DNA of 64,000 bases from Acidobacteriota bacterium (GCA_003224055.1 QHYE01000034.1:22889-86888), one strand, 5' to 3'. Positions 35,701-45,143 are shown, counted from the stretch's first letter. Numbers and translations: made by a program. The notes: generated by a model not told the origin, from the sequence alone.

Positions 35701-37495
35701 TCTCTTCTGGAAACTCGGTTTTGCGTTCTTCGCTCTGCTGATCGCGGTCCTGCTGCCCGTCGAGTTCTATGCCGAGCGGGCCCTGAGACGTGGCTACGAA
35801 CGAGCCGGTTTCGAAGAACTCGCCGCCATCGCGCGTGTTGCACTGGCCCATCCTCCGCAACCGGCGGATCTCATCTCCCAGGTGCCCGCCAAGAGTGCGC
35901 CGCTTCTTGACTGGGTTGCGCAGTTGGCTGCCAGCGGCATCCGTGTCACCGTCATCGCTTCGGATGGTCGGGTACTCGCGGATTCCCAGGCCGATCCATC
36001 AACCATGGAAAACCACGCCGGACGCCCGGAGATTCAGGATGCTTTCGCGAAGGGTAACGGGCAATCCATTCGCCGCAGCGCCACGATCAATCGTGACCTC
36101 TTGTACTACGCCGTGCGCCAGCCTGTGCCCGGCGGGACTCCGGTGGTCCTGCGTTTTGCATTGCCTCTTCAGACGGTGGATGAGGTTTTGTGGGAGTTTC
36201 GCAAACGCCTTTGGCTCGCTTCCCTCGTCGTGCTTCTCGTGACCGGGGCTGCCGCGCTGCTGATCTCACGCTCCCTCTCGGATCGCGTGGACCGTTTGAC
36301 TGCGTTTTCGCGCCGCGTTGCCGAAGGCGATTTTCGTCCCATTGATGCAGACCGCTCCGGCGACGCATTGGAAGCTTTGGCGGTGTCCCTGAATGAGACG
36401 GCCGCACGCCTCGACCGTACCATCCGCACGCTCACCGAAGAGCGCAATCTCTCTTCCGCGATTCTCGGCAGCATGGTGGAAGGCGTCGCGGTCGTGAACG
36501 CCTCGGAACGTCTGCTCTTCGCGAATCCAGGGTTCGAGGAAATCCTGGATCTCGACGTGCCCCCGCAATCGGGAAGCGCGCTTGTGGAGATCGTAAGACA
36601 GACGGAACTGCTCGAAGCGGTGCGCCAGGTCTTGAAGGGAGAGCCGCGCGTCGAAACCGAGATCGTCACCGGCACGCTGCGCCAGCGATTTTTCGCCGTC
36701 ACCGTTGCCGCCGTCACCGCCGCCGAGACTTCCGGCGCCGTCATCGTCTTGCACGACATCACCGAACTGCGCAAACTCGAACGCGTCCGGCGCGATTTCG
36801 TCGCCAATGTCTCCCACGAATTGAAGACTCCCCTAACCGCCATCCAGGGCTTCGCGGAAACGCTCCTTGCCGGCGCCATTGACGATCCGAAGAACCGCGT
36901 CCGCTTTCTGGAGATCATTCTCGATCATTCGCGCCGCCTCGCCCGTCTGACCGACGATTTGCTCAGGCTTTCGAAAATGGATGCGGACCGGCTCGATCTC
37001 GAGATTCAACGCCTGGGCGTGGCTCATTTTGTGGAAAGTTGTGTGGAAACTGCCCAGCGTCCTGCCGCCGAAAAAGACCTACGCATCTCTGTGAATTTGC
37101 AGGAGCGATTGCCGGATATCGCGGCGGACCGCCGGCGTCTCGCCGAAGTTCTGCAGAATCTGCTCGACAATGCGATCCAATACACCTCGCCCGGCGGCCA
37201 GATCATGCTCAGCGCCTCGGCCGACCCCGGCGAAGTCAAATTCACCGTCTCGGACACTGGCATCGGCATTCCCCAGGCTGACCAGCCTCGCATTTTCGAA
37301 CGTTTCTATCGTGTGGACGCGGCCCGTTCCCGCGAAGTTGGCGGTACGGGGCTCGGCTTGGCCATCGCCAAGCATCTCGTCGAAGCCCACAGCGGCCGCA
37401 TTTGGGTGGAGAGCGAAGTCGGCCAAGGCTCGCAGTTTTATTTCACCGTTCCGATCTTCGATTCGGAACGCTCCTCCTCCCGTAACGGGCGCTAG
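35681..37495 (+). CDS. phoR: PhoR-type sensor histidine kinase
   Basis: Membrane histidine kinase partner of PhoB. TM1 is at about 8-27 and TM2 at about 177-196, with an extracytoplasmic sensing domain of about 150 residues between. Next come a HAMP segment (200-245), a PAS-like domain (255-365), the phospho-acceptor motif SHELKTP (His379), and the ATPase N-box [16 protein letters not shown] and GGTGLGLA boxes. The ORF-track start is TTG at 35681; GTG at 35690 is equally possible. It overlaps the last codons of phoB. The large periplasmic region is longer than in E. coli PhoR. Confidence 0.9.
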   Translation: MKPVRLNLFWKLGFAFFALLIAVLLPVEFYAERALRRGYERAGFEELAAIARVALAHPPQPADLISQVPAKSAPLLDWVAQLAASGIRVTVIASDGRVLADSQADPSTMENHAGRPEIQDAFAKGNGQSIRRSATINRDLLYYAVRQPVPGGTPVVLRFALPLQTVDEVLWEFRKRLWLASLVVLLVTGAAALLISRSLSDRVDRLTAFSRRVAEGDFRPIDADRSGDALEALAVSLNETAARLDRTIRTLTEERNLSSAILGSMVEGVAVVNASERLLFANPGFEEILDLDVPPQSGSALVEIVRQTELLEAVRQVLKGEPRVETEIVTGTLRQRFFAVTVAAVTAAETSGAVIVLHDITELRKLERVRRDFVANVSHELKTPLTAIQGFAETLLAGAIDDPKNRVRFLEIILDHSRRLARLTDDLLRLSKMDADRLDLEIQRLGVAHFVESCVETAQRPAAEKDLRISVNLQERLPDIAADRRRLAEVLQNLLDNAIQYTSPGGQIMLSASADPGEVKFTVSDTGIGIPQADQPRIFERFYRVDAARSREVGGTGLGLAIAKHLVEAHSGRIWVESEVGQGSQFYFTVPIFDSERSSSRNGR

Positions 37496-37584
37496 ACTCG
37501 CTTCTCACCACGAGAACACCGATTCTCAGCCTGATCTCGTTGCCTTCGCCAGCTTGAGCGAAGCGCGCCTTCCCTTTTCCCGCA

Positions 37585-37613
37585 TTTTCACACTTTTGTG
37601 AACAAGCTGTAAT
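37585..37613 (+). promoter_or_regulatory. Putative PHO box upstream of phoU-like gene 1
   Basis: TTTTCAC-N4-TTGTGAA-N4-CTGTAAT: three 7-bp units at 11-bp spacing; the second and third resemble the E. coli CTGTCAT unit. Located in the 185-base gap between phoR and the phoU-like gene, about 68 bases before its ATG. No good -10 at the expected distance. Confidence 0.5.
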
Positions 37614-37680
37614 CATTCCCAAGCAAACTCTTGCTTACGAGCGGGATTGTGACTTCTTGACCTCCGCTCCGAGGGAACTC

Positions 37681-38475
37681 ATGGCCTCAGCCGCTGGACT
37701 CACGGAAGTCGTGCTTTACGACACGCTGGTGAACTACCTGGTTTCAATGGCCCGTACCGTCGAAGGCGCGATGAATCGCGCGCTGGACGCCATTGTCAGC
37801 CTGGAAAGCCCCCGAACCGCGGCTCTGCCCGGCGAGGTATTTCTTCTCGAGCCGCGCATCAACGAAATGGAAATCGTTATCGATGAGCACGCCATCCGGC
37901 TTCTCCGCCGCGGCTCGTACTCGGATGACGAAATGCGCCTGATCGTCGCTGCTCTGAAAATTACCAACGACCTGGAACGCATCGGCGACCTCGCCGTGAA
38001 TCTCGCCCAAGGCGTCATCTCTCTCCGCGAAATGACGGGTGCCCAAGTCCCGCAGGAACTCGCCCCTATGGCCTCCGCCGTACGCGCTATGGTCAGCAAG
38101 AGCCTTGGCGCTCTTATTTTTCGCAACGTCGAAATGGCCACGCAGGTTCTAGAAAGCGACGATGTGGTCGATCAATACCGCGACCGCATTTTCGAGCAGC
38201 TCCTTCAGGGCATGACCCGGGAGCCTGCGCTCGTGAGTCCGGGCCTGCAGTTCATTCTGGCCACGCGCCATCTCGAGCGCATCGCCGACCACGCCACCAA
38301 CATCGCCGAAGACATCATCTTCTGGGTCCGTGGCCTCGATGTCCGCCACGGCCGCGGCCTCGCCGTGCTCTCAGAGCCGTCCTCGCTTCCCGCAACGGAC
38401 GACTCGAACGTTACGCAGAATTCACATGCTCTTCATTCGGATGTGACTCCAGTTGGAAATACTGAGCAAGCTTGA
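37681..38475 (+). CDS. phoU: PhoU-family phosphate regulator, copy 1
   Basis: PhoU proteins are cytoplasmic three-helix-repeat dimers that connect the Pst transporter to PhoR and repress the Pho response. The 264-aa protein has two PhoU repeats, with the conserved LERIGDLAVNLAQ (first) and LERIADHATNIAEDIIFWV (second) motifs. A Ser/Thr/His-rich tail of about 40 residues after the second repeat is unusual. Start is ATG 37681 with GAGGGA six bases upstream, rather than the ORF-track TTG at 37657. A second, tighter PhoU gene follows pstB. Confidence 0.88.
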   Translation: MASAAGLTEVVLYDTLVNYLVSMARTVEGAMNRALDAIVSLESPRTAALPGEVFLLEPRINEMEIVIDEHAIRLLRRGSYSDDEMRLIVAALKITNDLERIGDLAVNLAQGVISLREMTGAQVPQELAPMASAVRAMVSKSLGALIFRNVEMATQVLESDDVVDQYRDRIFEQLLQGMTREPALVSPGLQFILATRHLERIADHATNIAEDIIFWVRGLDVRHGRGLAVLSEPSSLPATDDSNVTQNSHALHSDVTPVGNTEQA

Positions 38476-38579
38476 TCTTCAATCCATGTCCTACCTTGGG
38501 GACCGGTGCACCCCTGGCTCCGGTCCCCTTCTCCTCCCACCCGCAGCGAAGCAACCCACCTCCCGTTCAGAAACTTCAA

Positions 38580-38657
38580 TTTGTAATCTTAGATGACCCG
38601 CGTGTTACAGAATATTCACATGCGATTCAAGGTCTGTTGACCCTGCCTCTCTAGGAT
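38580..38657 (+). promoter_or_regulatory. Putative multi-unit PHO box and promoter of the porin gene
   Basis: Six 7-bp units at 11-bp spacing from 38580 to 38641: TTTGTAA, AGATGAC, GTGTTAC, TATTCAC, GATTCAA, TGTTGAC. Ten bases after the last unit is TAGGAT (38652-38657), a -10-like box at the distance expected for a PhoB-activated promoter. No -35 box is present, which also fits activator dependence. The leader to the ATG is about 95 bases. Confidence 0.6.
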
Positions 38658-38756
38658 TCCCACATCAATCAAGTGCGCTTCTATCGGGTTGTGCGCGTTC
38701 GTGATGCAGTGCAGTCGGTGTGCTTAGGACGATTCGAATTAAATCGGAGGATATAG

Positions 38757-40568
38757 ATGCGTAGGACTTGGATCGCTTTGTTGTTATCTGCCCTCGTGAC
38801 TGTGACGGCGTCTCGGGCAACGGATGGGCCGGACAAGGAGGCTGCGGCGAAAGAAGCTCCGGCACAGACGGCTGCCAAAAAGAGGCCGGCCACTGCGGCG
38901 AAGAAGCCCGCCGAGAAATCTGTAACGGATGCCCTGAGCGCCGAAGTCGAGCAGTTGCGCCAGATGATGGCGCGGCAGTCGCAGCAGATGGAAGCACAAC
39001 AGAAAATGATGCGTGAGCAGCAGGAAAAGCTCAATGCGCTGACCGAAGAGTTGCGTTCCGCGCAAGCCGCGGCCTCTTCAGCAGCAGCGGCCGCCCAGGA
39101 AGCCAAGGCGGAGCAGGGGAATGCCAAGGTGACGGAAGGCCAGTTGGAGGCCGTTGCGGACGCTACGAGTGACCTCACCAAGAAAGTTGCCGCGCTTGAC
39201 AAGGACTACCAGGGCGAGAAGAAATCCCTCGATGGAAGGATCAAAGCCATTGGCCCATTCAGCTTCAGCGGCGACATGCGCGTGCGCGATGAGCCCTTCA
39301 TCGGGGGGCCGTGCACAGCCACCAATTGCGATTCCCAAGTGCGCAATCGCATGCGCTTCCGCCTTCGCTTTAATATCAACGCAAAATTCAACGACGACAT
39401 CAGCGGCGGGTTCTCGCTGGCCTCCGGCGATTTGAATGATCCGATTTCGACCAACCAGACGGACATCCAGTTCTACGCCCGCAAGCCGATCGCGATTGAT
39501 CGCGCGTTCGTCACTTATACTCCCCACCAGTTCAAGCCGTTGGTGTTCACCGGCGGTAAGATTGCCTATCCTTTCTATCGCACGGAGCTCGTTTGGGATA
39601 ACGACCTTAACCCCGAAGGCGTCGCGCAAACCTTGCAATGGAATTTTCACGATAGCACGCCGGTCATCCGGCGATTTGCCGTAGTCGGGTTTGCGTTGCC
39701 GTTCACCGAGCTCCAGCACACTACTGGGGTAAACCGGAGCCGCGTGGAGAGCGAAGTGTACGGCGGCCAGGTCCAGGCCGTATGGCAATTGGGCAGCTGG
39801 CTTAGATTGAGCACCTACGGCGCTTTCTACAACTATCACAACCCTGACCCCATCGCTTTCGCCACTGCTGTCGCGGGCGGCAATCCCCAGACTCCGCTCA
39901 ACGGCCTCCTTCCTCTCGCCGGAGCCAGCGTTCAGAACTCCATCACCACGACCACGGTGACCAACATCGTGACCGATGTAGACACTGACCTTGTTACCGG
40001 TCTCCCTGTCACCACGACGACCGCCACGGGCGTCAAGACGATTACCAACGCGCAGTTCGCTTCCAAGTTTGGACTCTTGGACGCGATCGCGCGTTTTGAC
40101 ATTAAGACTCCCTACGCGCGACTCCCGCTCGTTGTTCTTGGCGACTACGTCCAGAACACCCGGGCCTGCGCCAACGTTGGCAATCTCCCCGCGCTGGGGA
40201 CTACGACCACTGCCGCTACGATTACCACCGTTACCAGAGCTGGCGGGGCCTGCTTCTCCCGTGAGCGCCGTGGCTATTGGCTGGAAGGCCGCATCGGCCG
40301 CCAATCGGAAGCCAAGGATATTCAGTTCGCCTACACGCGCATGTTCATCGAACGCGAAGCCGTCATGGGTGCCTTCAACTTCAGCGACTTACGCCAGAAC
40401 AGCAACGTTAGCCAGCACCGCGTCGAAGTCTTCTACCAGGCCTATAAGAACGTTCAGTTGGCCTTCACCGGTCTGATCGGTCGCCCGCTCAACTGGCATG
40501 TCGCCGCCGGCACTCCGCCGGAGCCGTGGCTGAAGCGCCTCCAGTTTGACGTAATCTACAAGTTCTAG
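38757..40568 (+). CDS. Putative phosphate-regulated porin
   Basis: A 603-aa outer-membrane protein. A signal peptide (1-23, ending TASRATDG) is followed by a Lys/Ala linker, a coiled-coil segment at about 55-110 (EVEQLRQMMARQSQQ) and a C-terminal beta-barrel of about 430 residues starting at FSFSGDMRVRDEP. The last residue is Phe (VIYKF), as required of a barrel. The layout matches the putative-porin family in Acidobacteria and relatives. Start has GGAGG seven bases upstream. Its place between phoU and pstS and its PHO-box-like promoter suggest an OprP-like role in phosphate uptake. Confidence 0.82.
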   Translation: MRRTWIALLLSALVTVTASRATDGPDKEAAAKEAPAQTAAKKRPATAAKKPAEKSVTDALSAEVEQLRQMMARQSQQMEAQQKMMREQQEKLNALTEELRSAQAAASSAAAAAQEAKAEQGNAKVTEGQLEAVADATSDLTKKVAALDKDYQGEKKSLDGRIKAIGPFSFSGDMRVRDEPFIGGPCTATNCDSQVRNRMRFRLRFNINAKFNDDISGGFSLASGDLNDPISTNQTDIQFYARKPIAIDRAFVTYTPHQFKPLVFTGGKIAYPFYRTELVWDNDLNPEGVAQTLQWNFHDSTPVIRRFAVVGFALPFTELQHTTGVNRSRVESEVYGGQVQAVWQLGSWLRLSTYGAFYNYHNPDPIAFATAVAGGNPQTPLNGLLPLAGASVQNSITTTTVTNIVTDVDTDLVTGLPVTTTTATGVKTITNAQFASKFGLLDAIARFDIKTPYARLPLVVLGDYVQNTRACANVGNLPALGTTTTAATITTVTRAGGACFSRERRGYWLEGRIGRQSEAKDIQFAYTRMFIEREAVMGAFNFSDLRQNSNVSQHRVEVFYQAYKNVQLAFTGLIGRPLNWHVAAGTPPEPWLKRLQFDVIYKF

Positions 40569-40579
40569 CTGCTCCGCGG

Positions 40580-40613
40580 CTGTAACACTGCTGAAACAAT
40601 TGGGGTCCATACT
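40580..40613 (+). promoter_or_regulatory. Putative PHO box and -10 of pstS
   Basis: CTGTAAC-N4-CTGAAAC (40580-40597) is close to the E. coli PHO-box unit CTGTCAT. CATACT (40608-40613) lies 10 bases after the second unit, the normal PHO-box to -10 distance. Confidence 0.6.
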
Positions 40614-40641
40614 TGAGCACGAATACGAAGGAGGAAAGAAG

Positions 40642-41562
40642 ATGAGAAAAATCTCGAAATTGGCCCTGGGTACTGCCGCGTTGCTGATCACTGGCGCCGT
40701 GGCCTTGATGGCGGAAGGCCGCAACATTACTGTGAAGGGTTCGGACACACTGGTTATTCTTGGCCAGCGCTGGGCCGAAGTCTTCATGAGCAAGAATCCC
40801 GGCTTAACCATCCAAGTCACTGGCGGTGGCTCCGGAACGGGCATAGCGGCCCTCATCAACGGAACCACGGATATCTGCGAGGCCTCCCGCCCTATGAAAG
40901 ACGCCGAAAAGGCCGATGCTAAGGCCAAGCGCGGCAAGGACGTCATCGAATTGCCGGTCGCCGTGGATGGCCTCGCGGTGTACGTCAATGAAGCCAACCC
41001 CATCACTGAACTCACGCTCGCGCAGATCAAGTCCATTTACACCGGCGCCGTCAAGAACTGGAAGGATGTCGGCGGCAGCGACCAGAAGATCATTCTCTAC
41101 AGCCGCGAAAACAATTCCGGCACCTACGTCTACTTCAAGGAGCACGTCCTTGAAAATAGCGACTACTACCCGACAGCGCAGACCCTCCCGGGCACCGCAG
41201 CAGTCATCAATGCTGTTGCCAAGGACCCCCGCGGCGTCGGCTACGGCGGCATCGCTTACGGCAAAGGCATCAAGCACCTGAATATCAAGAAAGATGCGAA
41301 CAGCCCGGCCGTTGCACCCACCATGGAAAACGTCCTGGCCGCGAAGTACCCCATCAGCCGCTATCTCTACTGGTATGTTGCCGGCCAGCCTCAAGGGGAC
41401 GCTGCCAAACTCGTGGATTGGGTCTACTCCAAGGAAGGGCAGGAAATCGTGGAGAAGGTCGGCTACTATCCATTGACCGAGACCGATCGCTTGAATTTCG
41501 CTGCGCGTGCTTCGGGCGGTACGATGAAAGCCGCTGCCGCCCCGGCGAAGAAAAAGAGTTAG
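40642..41562 (+). CDS. pstS: Phosphate ABC transporter substrate-binding protein
   Basis: Periplasmic phosphate-binding protein. Signal peptide at 1-25 (MRKISKLALGTAALLITGAVALMAEG). The ligand-binding motifs GSGTGIAALINGTTDICEASRPM and SRENNSGTYVYFKEH bind the phosphate. Start is ATG 40642, preceded by GAAGGAGG; the ORF-track start 14 codons upstream has no ribosome-binding site. The 306-aa length is typical of the small PstS-like group. First gene of the Pst operon, followed by a terminator-like hairpin before pstC. Confidence 0.93.
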   Translation: MRKISKLALGTAALLITGAVALMAEGRNITVKGSDTLVILGQRWAEVFMSKNPGLTIQVTGGGSGTGIAALINGTTDICEASRPMKDAEKADAKAKRGKDVIELPVAVDGLAVYVNEANPITELTLAQIKSIYTGAVKNWKDVGGSDQKIILYSRENNSGTYVYFKEHVLENSDYYPTAQTLPGTAAVINAVAKDPRGVGYGGIAYGKGIKHLNIKKDANSPAVAPTMENVLAAKYPISRYLYWYVAGQPQGDAAKLVDWVYSKEGQEIVEKVGYYPLTETDRLNFAARASGGTMKAAAAPAKKKS

Positions 41563-41583
41563 ACCGTAATCCTTTCCGGCAGG

Positions 41584-41610
41584 CGCCCGGCTGTTGCATA
41601 CAGCCGGGCG
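41584..41610 (+). terminator. Hairpin between pstS and pstC
   Basis: CGCCCGGCTGT (41584-41594) and ACAGCCGGGCG (41600-41610) form a perfect 11-bp stem with a 5-base loop, followed by TTTGTCCTT. The weak U-run suggests a partial terminator or 3' processing/stabiliser site, which would raise pstS mRNA relative to pstC-A-B. Confidence 0.65.
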
Positions 41611-41628
41611 TTTGTCCTTGAGAAACCC

Positions 41629-42618
41629 ATGAGCACTCTCGCCAGGCCCGTCACTCCCCTGGAAGCCACTGATATCCGCCACCGGCGGATTACCGACGCC
41701 ATTACCGAAAAAATCATTTATGCCTCTGCCCTCGTTTCCATCACCATCATCTTTCTAATTTTTCTCTTTGTCGGCAAGGAAGCCCTCCCGGTTTTCACCA
41801 GCGCCCAAGTCCACCAGGAAGTCACCCTGCAGAAGATGATCTTGCCGCAGAATTACGGCAGCCCGGAAGCTCCCGTGCGCTACATGTGGCAGCCTGTTTC
41901 ACTGGTTCCCAAGTACAGCCTGATGCCCCTCCTCCTCGGGACCCTCAAAGTCACGCTGATGGCCATGCTCTTTGCCACCCCACTTTCCGTTCTCGCGGCC
42001 ATCTATTGCACCTAATTCGCTCCGCGCTGGGTCCGCGAAATCGTCAAGCCCGCTATCGAGCTGCTCGCGGGTATCCCCTCCGTCGTGCTCGGATTTTTCG
42101 CCCTTATCGTCCTTGCCAGTTGGATCCAAAAGCTTTTTGATTTCGATTACCGCTTGAATGCCGTCAACGCCGGCATTGCCCTCGGACTTGCCGTGATTCC
42201 TGTCATGTTCACTATCATGGAAGACGCGCTCACCGCCGTGCCGCGCAAACAGCGAGACGCCGCGAGAGCCCTCGGCGCCACGCCCTGGCAAACCGCCTGG
42301 CAAGTCGTTCTGCCTTCCGCTCTCCCAGGTGTGCTCGCGGGTTTCATTCTCGGATTCGGCCGCGCCATGGGCGAAACCATGATCGTCCTTATGGCTTCGG
42401 GCAACGCCGCCATCACCTCCTGGAGCTTCACGGAATCCGTCCGCACCATTTCCGCAACGATCGCTGCTGAACTGGCCGAAGTTGTTTTCGGCAGCCCGCA
42501 TTACCACGTTCTCTTCTTCCTCGGCACTCTGCTTTTCGCCATCACGTTTGTCCTCAACTGGCTCGGCACTCGCATCGTCAACCGCTTGCGCCGCCAGCTC
42601 TCCGGAGCCGTCGTATGA
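41629..42618 (+). pseudogene. pstC: Phosphate ABC transporter permease PstC with in-frame stop codon
   Basis: Two ORFs of one frame (41629-42015 and 42085-42618) are separated by a TAA at 42013-42015; reading through it gives an uninterrupted 329-codon PstC. The stop replaces the Glu of the conserved (S/T)EFAP motif: AIYCT*FAPRWVREI. GAA to TAA is one base. The upstream half has the first TM segments; the downstream half has PAIELLAGIPSVVLGF and the EAA-type loop ALGATPWQTAWQVVLPSALPG. Overlap with pstA is intact (ATGA). Nothing else looks decayed, so a recent mutation, a sequencing error, or readthrough are all open. Confidence 0.9.
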
Positions 42619-43517
42619 AGCTCCGCATCATGGACAAGACGTTTGTCTATCTCACCGGGCTCGCCGTCCTGATTATTCTTGCGCTTCTCTTCACGATTCT
42701 TGGCAATATCGTCGCCAACGGTTGGACTCGCATCTCCTGGGAATTTCTCAGCGCCAACCCGCGTGAAGGCATGACCGAGGGCGGCATTTTCCCGGCCATC
42801 TTTGGCACCGCGCTTCTCGTCCTCTTGATGTCCATTTTCGTTGTGCCTCTCGGCGTTCTCGTCGCTATCTATTTCTCGGAGTACGCCAATCGAACCTCCA
42901 TGCTGTACCGCTGGTCGCGCTCCGCGGTGGATAATTTGGCCGGTGTTCCGTCCATCGTCTTTGGACTCTTCGGCCTCGGTTTTTTTGTCCAGTGGGTCGG
43001 TCGCGGCGTGGATAAAGCATTCTTCGGCGGCCACCTGGCCTTCGGTCAGCCCGCCCTTATTTGGGCGGCTCTGACTATGGCTGTCCTAACCCTGCCTGTC
43101 GTCATCGTCAGCGTGGAAGAGGCTCTGCGCGCCGTTCCTCAATCCTTCCGGGAAGCCAGCTACGCCCTCGGCGCAACCAAGAGCCAGACCACCTTCCGCG
43201 TTGTCCTCCCGGACGCTGTCTCCGGGGTGCTTACTGGTGGTATTCTCGCCGTGAGCCGCGGTGCGGGTGAGGTCGCTCCCATCTTGTTCGTCGGCGCGGC
43301 TTATTTTCTCCCTCACCTGCCATCTAAACTAAACGACCAGTTCATGGAGCTCGGTTATCATATTTTCGTTCTCACCACGCAGTCGCCCGACGTCGAGGCG
43401 ACCAAGCCCTTGTTGTACGCAACGGTTCTCGTGCTTCTTGGTTTGACGTTTCTCCTCAACGTCGTGGCCATCGTCGTGCGCGCGCGGTTGCGAGTTCTCT
43501 CCGGAGCGGCACGATGA
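42615..43517 (+). CDS. pstA: Phosphate ABC transporter permease PstA
   Basis: Second membrane permease of the Pst system. Six TM segments are visible; the permease-ATPase coupling loop appears as [23 protein letters not shown]. The 300-aa length is normal. The start overlaps the pstC stop as ATGA, and the stop overlaps the pstB start, so the operon is translationally coupled. PstA needs PstC as heterodimer partner, which makes the intact pstA next to an interrupted pstC notable. Confidence 0.93.
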   Translation: MKLRIMDKTFVYLTGLAVLIILALLFTILGNIVANGWTRISWEFLSANPREGMTEGGIFPAIFGTALLVLLMSIFVVPLGVLVAIYFSEYANRTSMLYRWSRSAVDNLAGVPSIVFGLFGLGFFVQWVGRGVDKAFFGGHLAFGQPALIWAALTMAVLTLPVVIVSVEEALRAVPQSFREASYALGATKSQTTFRVVLPDAVSGVLTGGILAVSRGAGEVAPILFVGAAYFLPHLPSKLNDQFMELGYHIFVLTTQSPDVEATKPLLYATVLVLLGLTFLLNVVAIVVRARLRVLSGAAR

Positions 43518-44365
43518 GCACGTCCGGCACAGGCGCCACCATGGCAAATCAATTTCCTCTATTAAAGACGGAAGTCAAAGCGCAGTCCGCCCCGGCTCTC
43601 GCTTCGGCGGACGCAAAGATGTCGCTGGACTGCTTGGACGCCTATTACGGGAAACGGCTCGCCGTGGATAAGGTCACCATGCCATTCCGCGAAAAACTGA
43701 TTACCGCCATCATCGGCCCGTCCGGGTGCGGAAAGACCACGCTGCTTCGCACCCTCAACCGCATGAACGATTCCATTCCGGGCTTTCGCGTCGAGGGCAA
43801 AGTCCTCCTCGATGGCAACGACATTTACCATTCCAAGACGGACGTCATCGGCCTGCGCCGCCGCGTTGGCATGGTCTTTCAGCAGCCCAATCCGTTTCCC
43901 AAGTCCATCTTTGACAACGTAGCCTTCGGCATGCGCATCAACGGCCTCGTCAAGGACCACTCCGTCCTTGTCGAGCGCGTGGAGCAGGCGCTCCGGCACG
44001 CCGCGCTTTGGGATGTCGTCAAGGACCGTCTTCAGAAGAGTGCCATGATGCTCTCCGGCGGCGAACAGCAGCGTCTCTGCATTGCGCGCGCTCTCGCTGT
44101 CCAGCCCGAGGTCCTGCTCATGGATGAGCCGGCTTCCGCGCTGGACCCCATTTCGACCGCCAAGATCGAGGAGCTGATGGTCGAGCTGAAGAAGGACTAC
44201 ACCATCGTCATCGTCACCCACAACATGCAGCAGGCCGCGCGCGTCAGCGATTTCACCGCCTTCCTGCTCAACGGACACCTGATCGAATGTTGCCCGACGC
44301 CGCAGCTCTTCACCACGCCCGGTGATCCGCGCACGGAGGCTTACATCACCGGACGCTTCGGATGA
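43514..44365 (+). CDS. pstB: Phosphate ABC transporter ATP-binding protein PstB
   Basis: ABC ATPase powering phosphate uptake. Walker [11 protein letters not shown]-loop [20 protein letters not shown] (typical of PstB), signature LSGGEQQR, Walker [13 protein letters not shown] and the switch His in VTHNMQQ are all present. The first ~35 residues are a non-conserved linker; an internal Met (MANQFPLL) is an alternative start. The ATG overlaps the pstA stop. Length and motifs are normal. Confidence 0.95.
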   Translation: MSTSGTGATMANQFPLLKTEVKAQSAPALASADAKMSLDCLDAYYGKRLAVDKVTMPFREKLITAIIGPSGCGKTTLLRTLNRMNDSIPGFRVEGKVLLDGNDIYHSKTDVIGLRRRVGMVFQQPNPFPKSIFDNVAFGMRINGLVKDHSVLVERVEQALRHAALWDVVKDRLQKSAMMLSGGEQQRLCIARALAVQPEVLLMDEPASALDPISTAKIEELMVELKKDYTIVIVTHNMQQAARVSDFTAFLLNGHLIECCPTPQLFTTPGDPRTEAYITGRFG

Positions 44366-44406
44366 GCGATTGTGTTCATCCTTGGCAAGAGTCGTTTCTT
44401 GGAGTT

Positions 44407-44439
44407 GTCATCCCGAGCGAAGCGAGGGATCTGCTTTTT
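44407..44439. repeat. Dispersed repeat (GTCATCCCGAGCGAAGCGAGGGATCTG type), copy 1
   Basis: A 33-base unit beginning GTCATCCCGAGC and ending GAGGGATCTGCTTTT lies in the gap between pstB and phoU 2. A second copy with a 6-base insertion is at 61789-61827. It has an imperfect palindromic centre (CGAGCGAAGCGAG). I recall such units as common in Acidobacteriota genomes. Confidence 0.75.
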
Positions 44440-44477
44440 GCTTAAGAGCAAATTCTCCGGAAAAGGGCGGAGACGTC

Positions 44478-45143
44478 ATGGAACGCCATTTCGAAAAAGA
44501 CATCAACGAGCTGAAAGAGCGGCTCCTCTGGATGGGCAGCCTCGCCGAGCGCGCCGTTCACCAGGCCGTTCACGCTGTCCTGGAATCCGATGAGCCGCTC
44601 GCCAGGCGCGTCCTCGAGGAAGAAGACGCCATCAACGAGCTCCAGCTGGAAATCGACGATCGCGTCGTTCAGCTTCTTGCCTTGCACCAGCTCATGGCCG
44701 TGGATCTCCGTTTTGCGCTGGCTGTTTCGCGCATCAACATCGACCTCGAGCGCATCGGCGATCAGGCCGTGAATATCGCCCAGGGGGCCCTCCGCATCCT
44801 TCGCCACCCGCGCGTGAAGCCCTACGTCGACCTGCCGCGCATGAGCGAGCTCGCCGAAGAAATGGTCCGCGACGCCCTCAACGCCGTCGTTCGCCGCGAC
44901 GTCGACCTCGCGCAAAAAGTCCTCGCCACCGACGACCGCGTGGACCACTACCGCGACCAGATTTTCCGTGAATTGTTGACCTACATGATGGGCGATTCCA
45001 GCGTGGTCTTCCCCGCGTTCGAATTGATTCTCGTCGCCAAAAACCTCGAGCGCATCGGCGACCACGCCACCAACATCGCCGAGGACGTCATCTACCTCGT
45101 CCAGGGCCAGGACGTCCGCCACCCCACCGTCGACCGCCGGTAG
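44478..45143 (+). CDS. phoU: PhoU-family phosphate regulator, copy 2
   Basis: The 221-aa protein has the two PhoU three-helix repeats: LERIGDQAVNIAQG and LERIGDHATNIAEDVIYLVQG, with DLRF segment before the first. This is the standard operon partner of pstSCAB, signalling transporter state to PhoR. The start is ATG 44478 (MERHFEKDINELKERLL) after GGCGGAG; the ORF-track start reads through the repeat element upstream. It differs from copy 1 mainly in lacking its long tail, so the two may have separate partners. Confidence 0.92.
   Translation: MERHFEKDINELKERLLWMGSLAERAVHQAVHAVLESDEPLARRVLEEEDAINELQLEIDDRVVQLLALHQLMAVDLRFALAVSRINIDLERIGDQAVNIAQGALRILRHPRVKPYVDLPRMSELAEEMVRDALNAVVRRDVDLAQKVLATDDRVDHYRDQIFRELLTYMMGDSSVVFPAFELILVAKNLERIGDHATNIAEDVIYLVQGQDVRHPTVDRR

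Noticed and set aside
41629-42618. Frameshift as the cause of split pstC
   Set aside because: Both halves are in the same frame and the sequence matches PstC through the TAA without insertion or deletion, so a substitution explains it.
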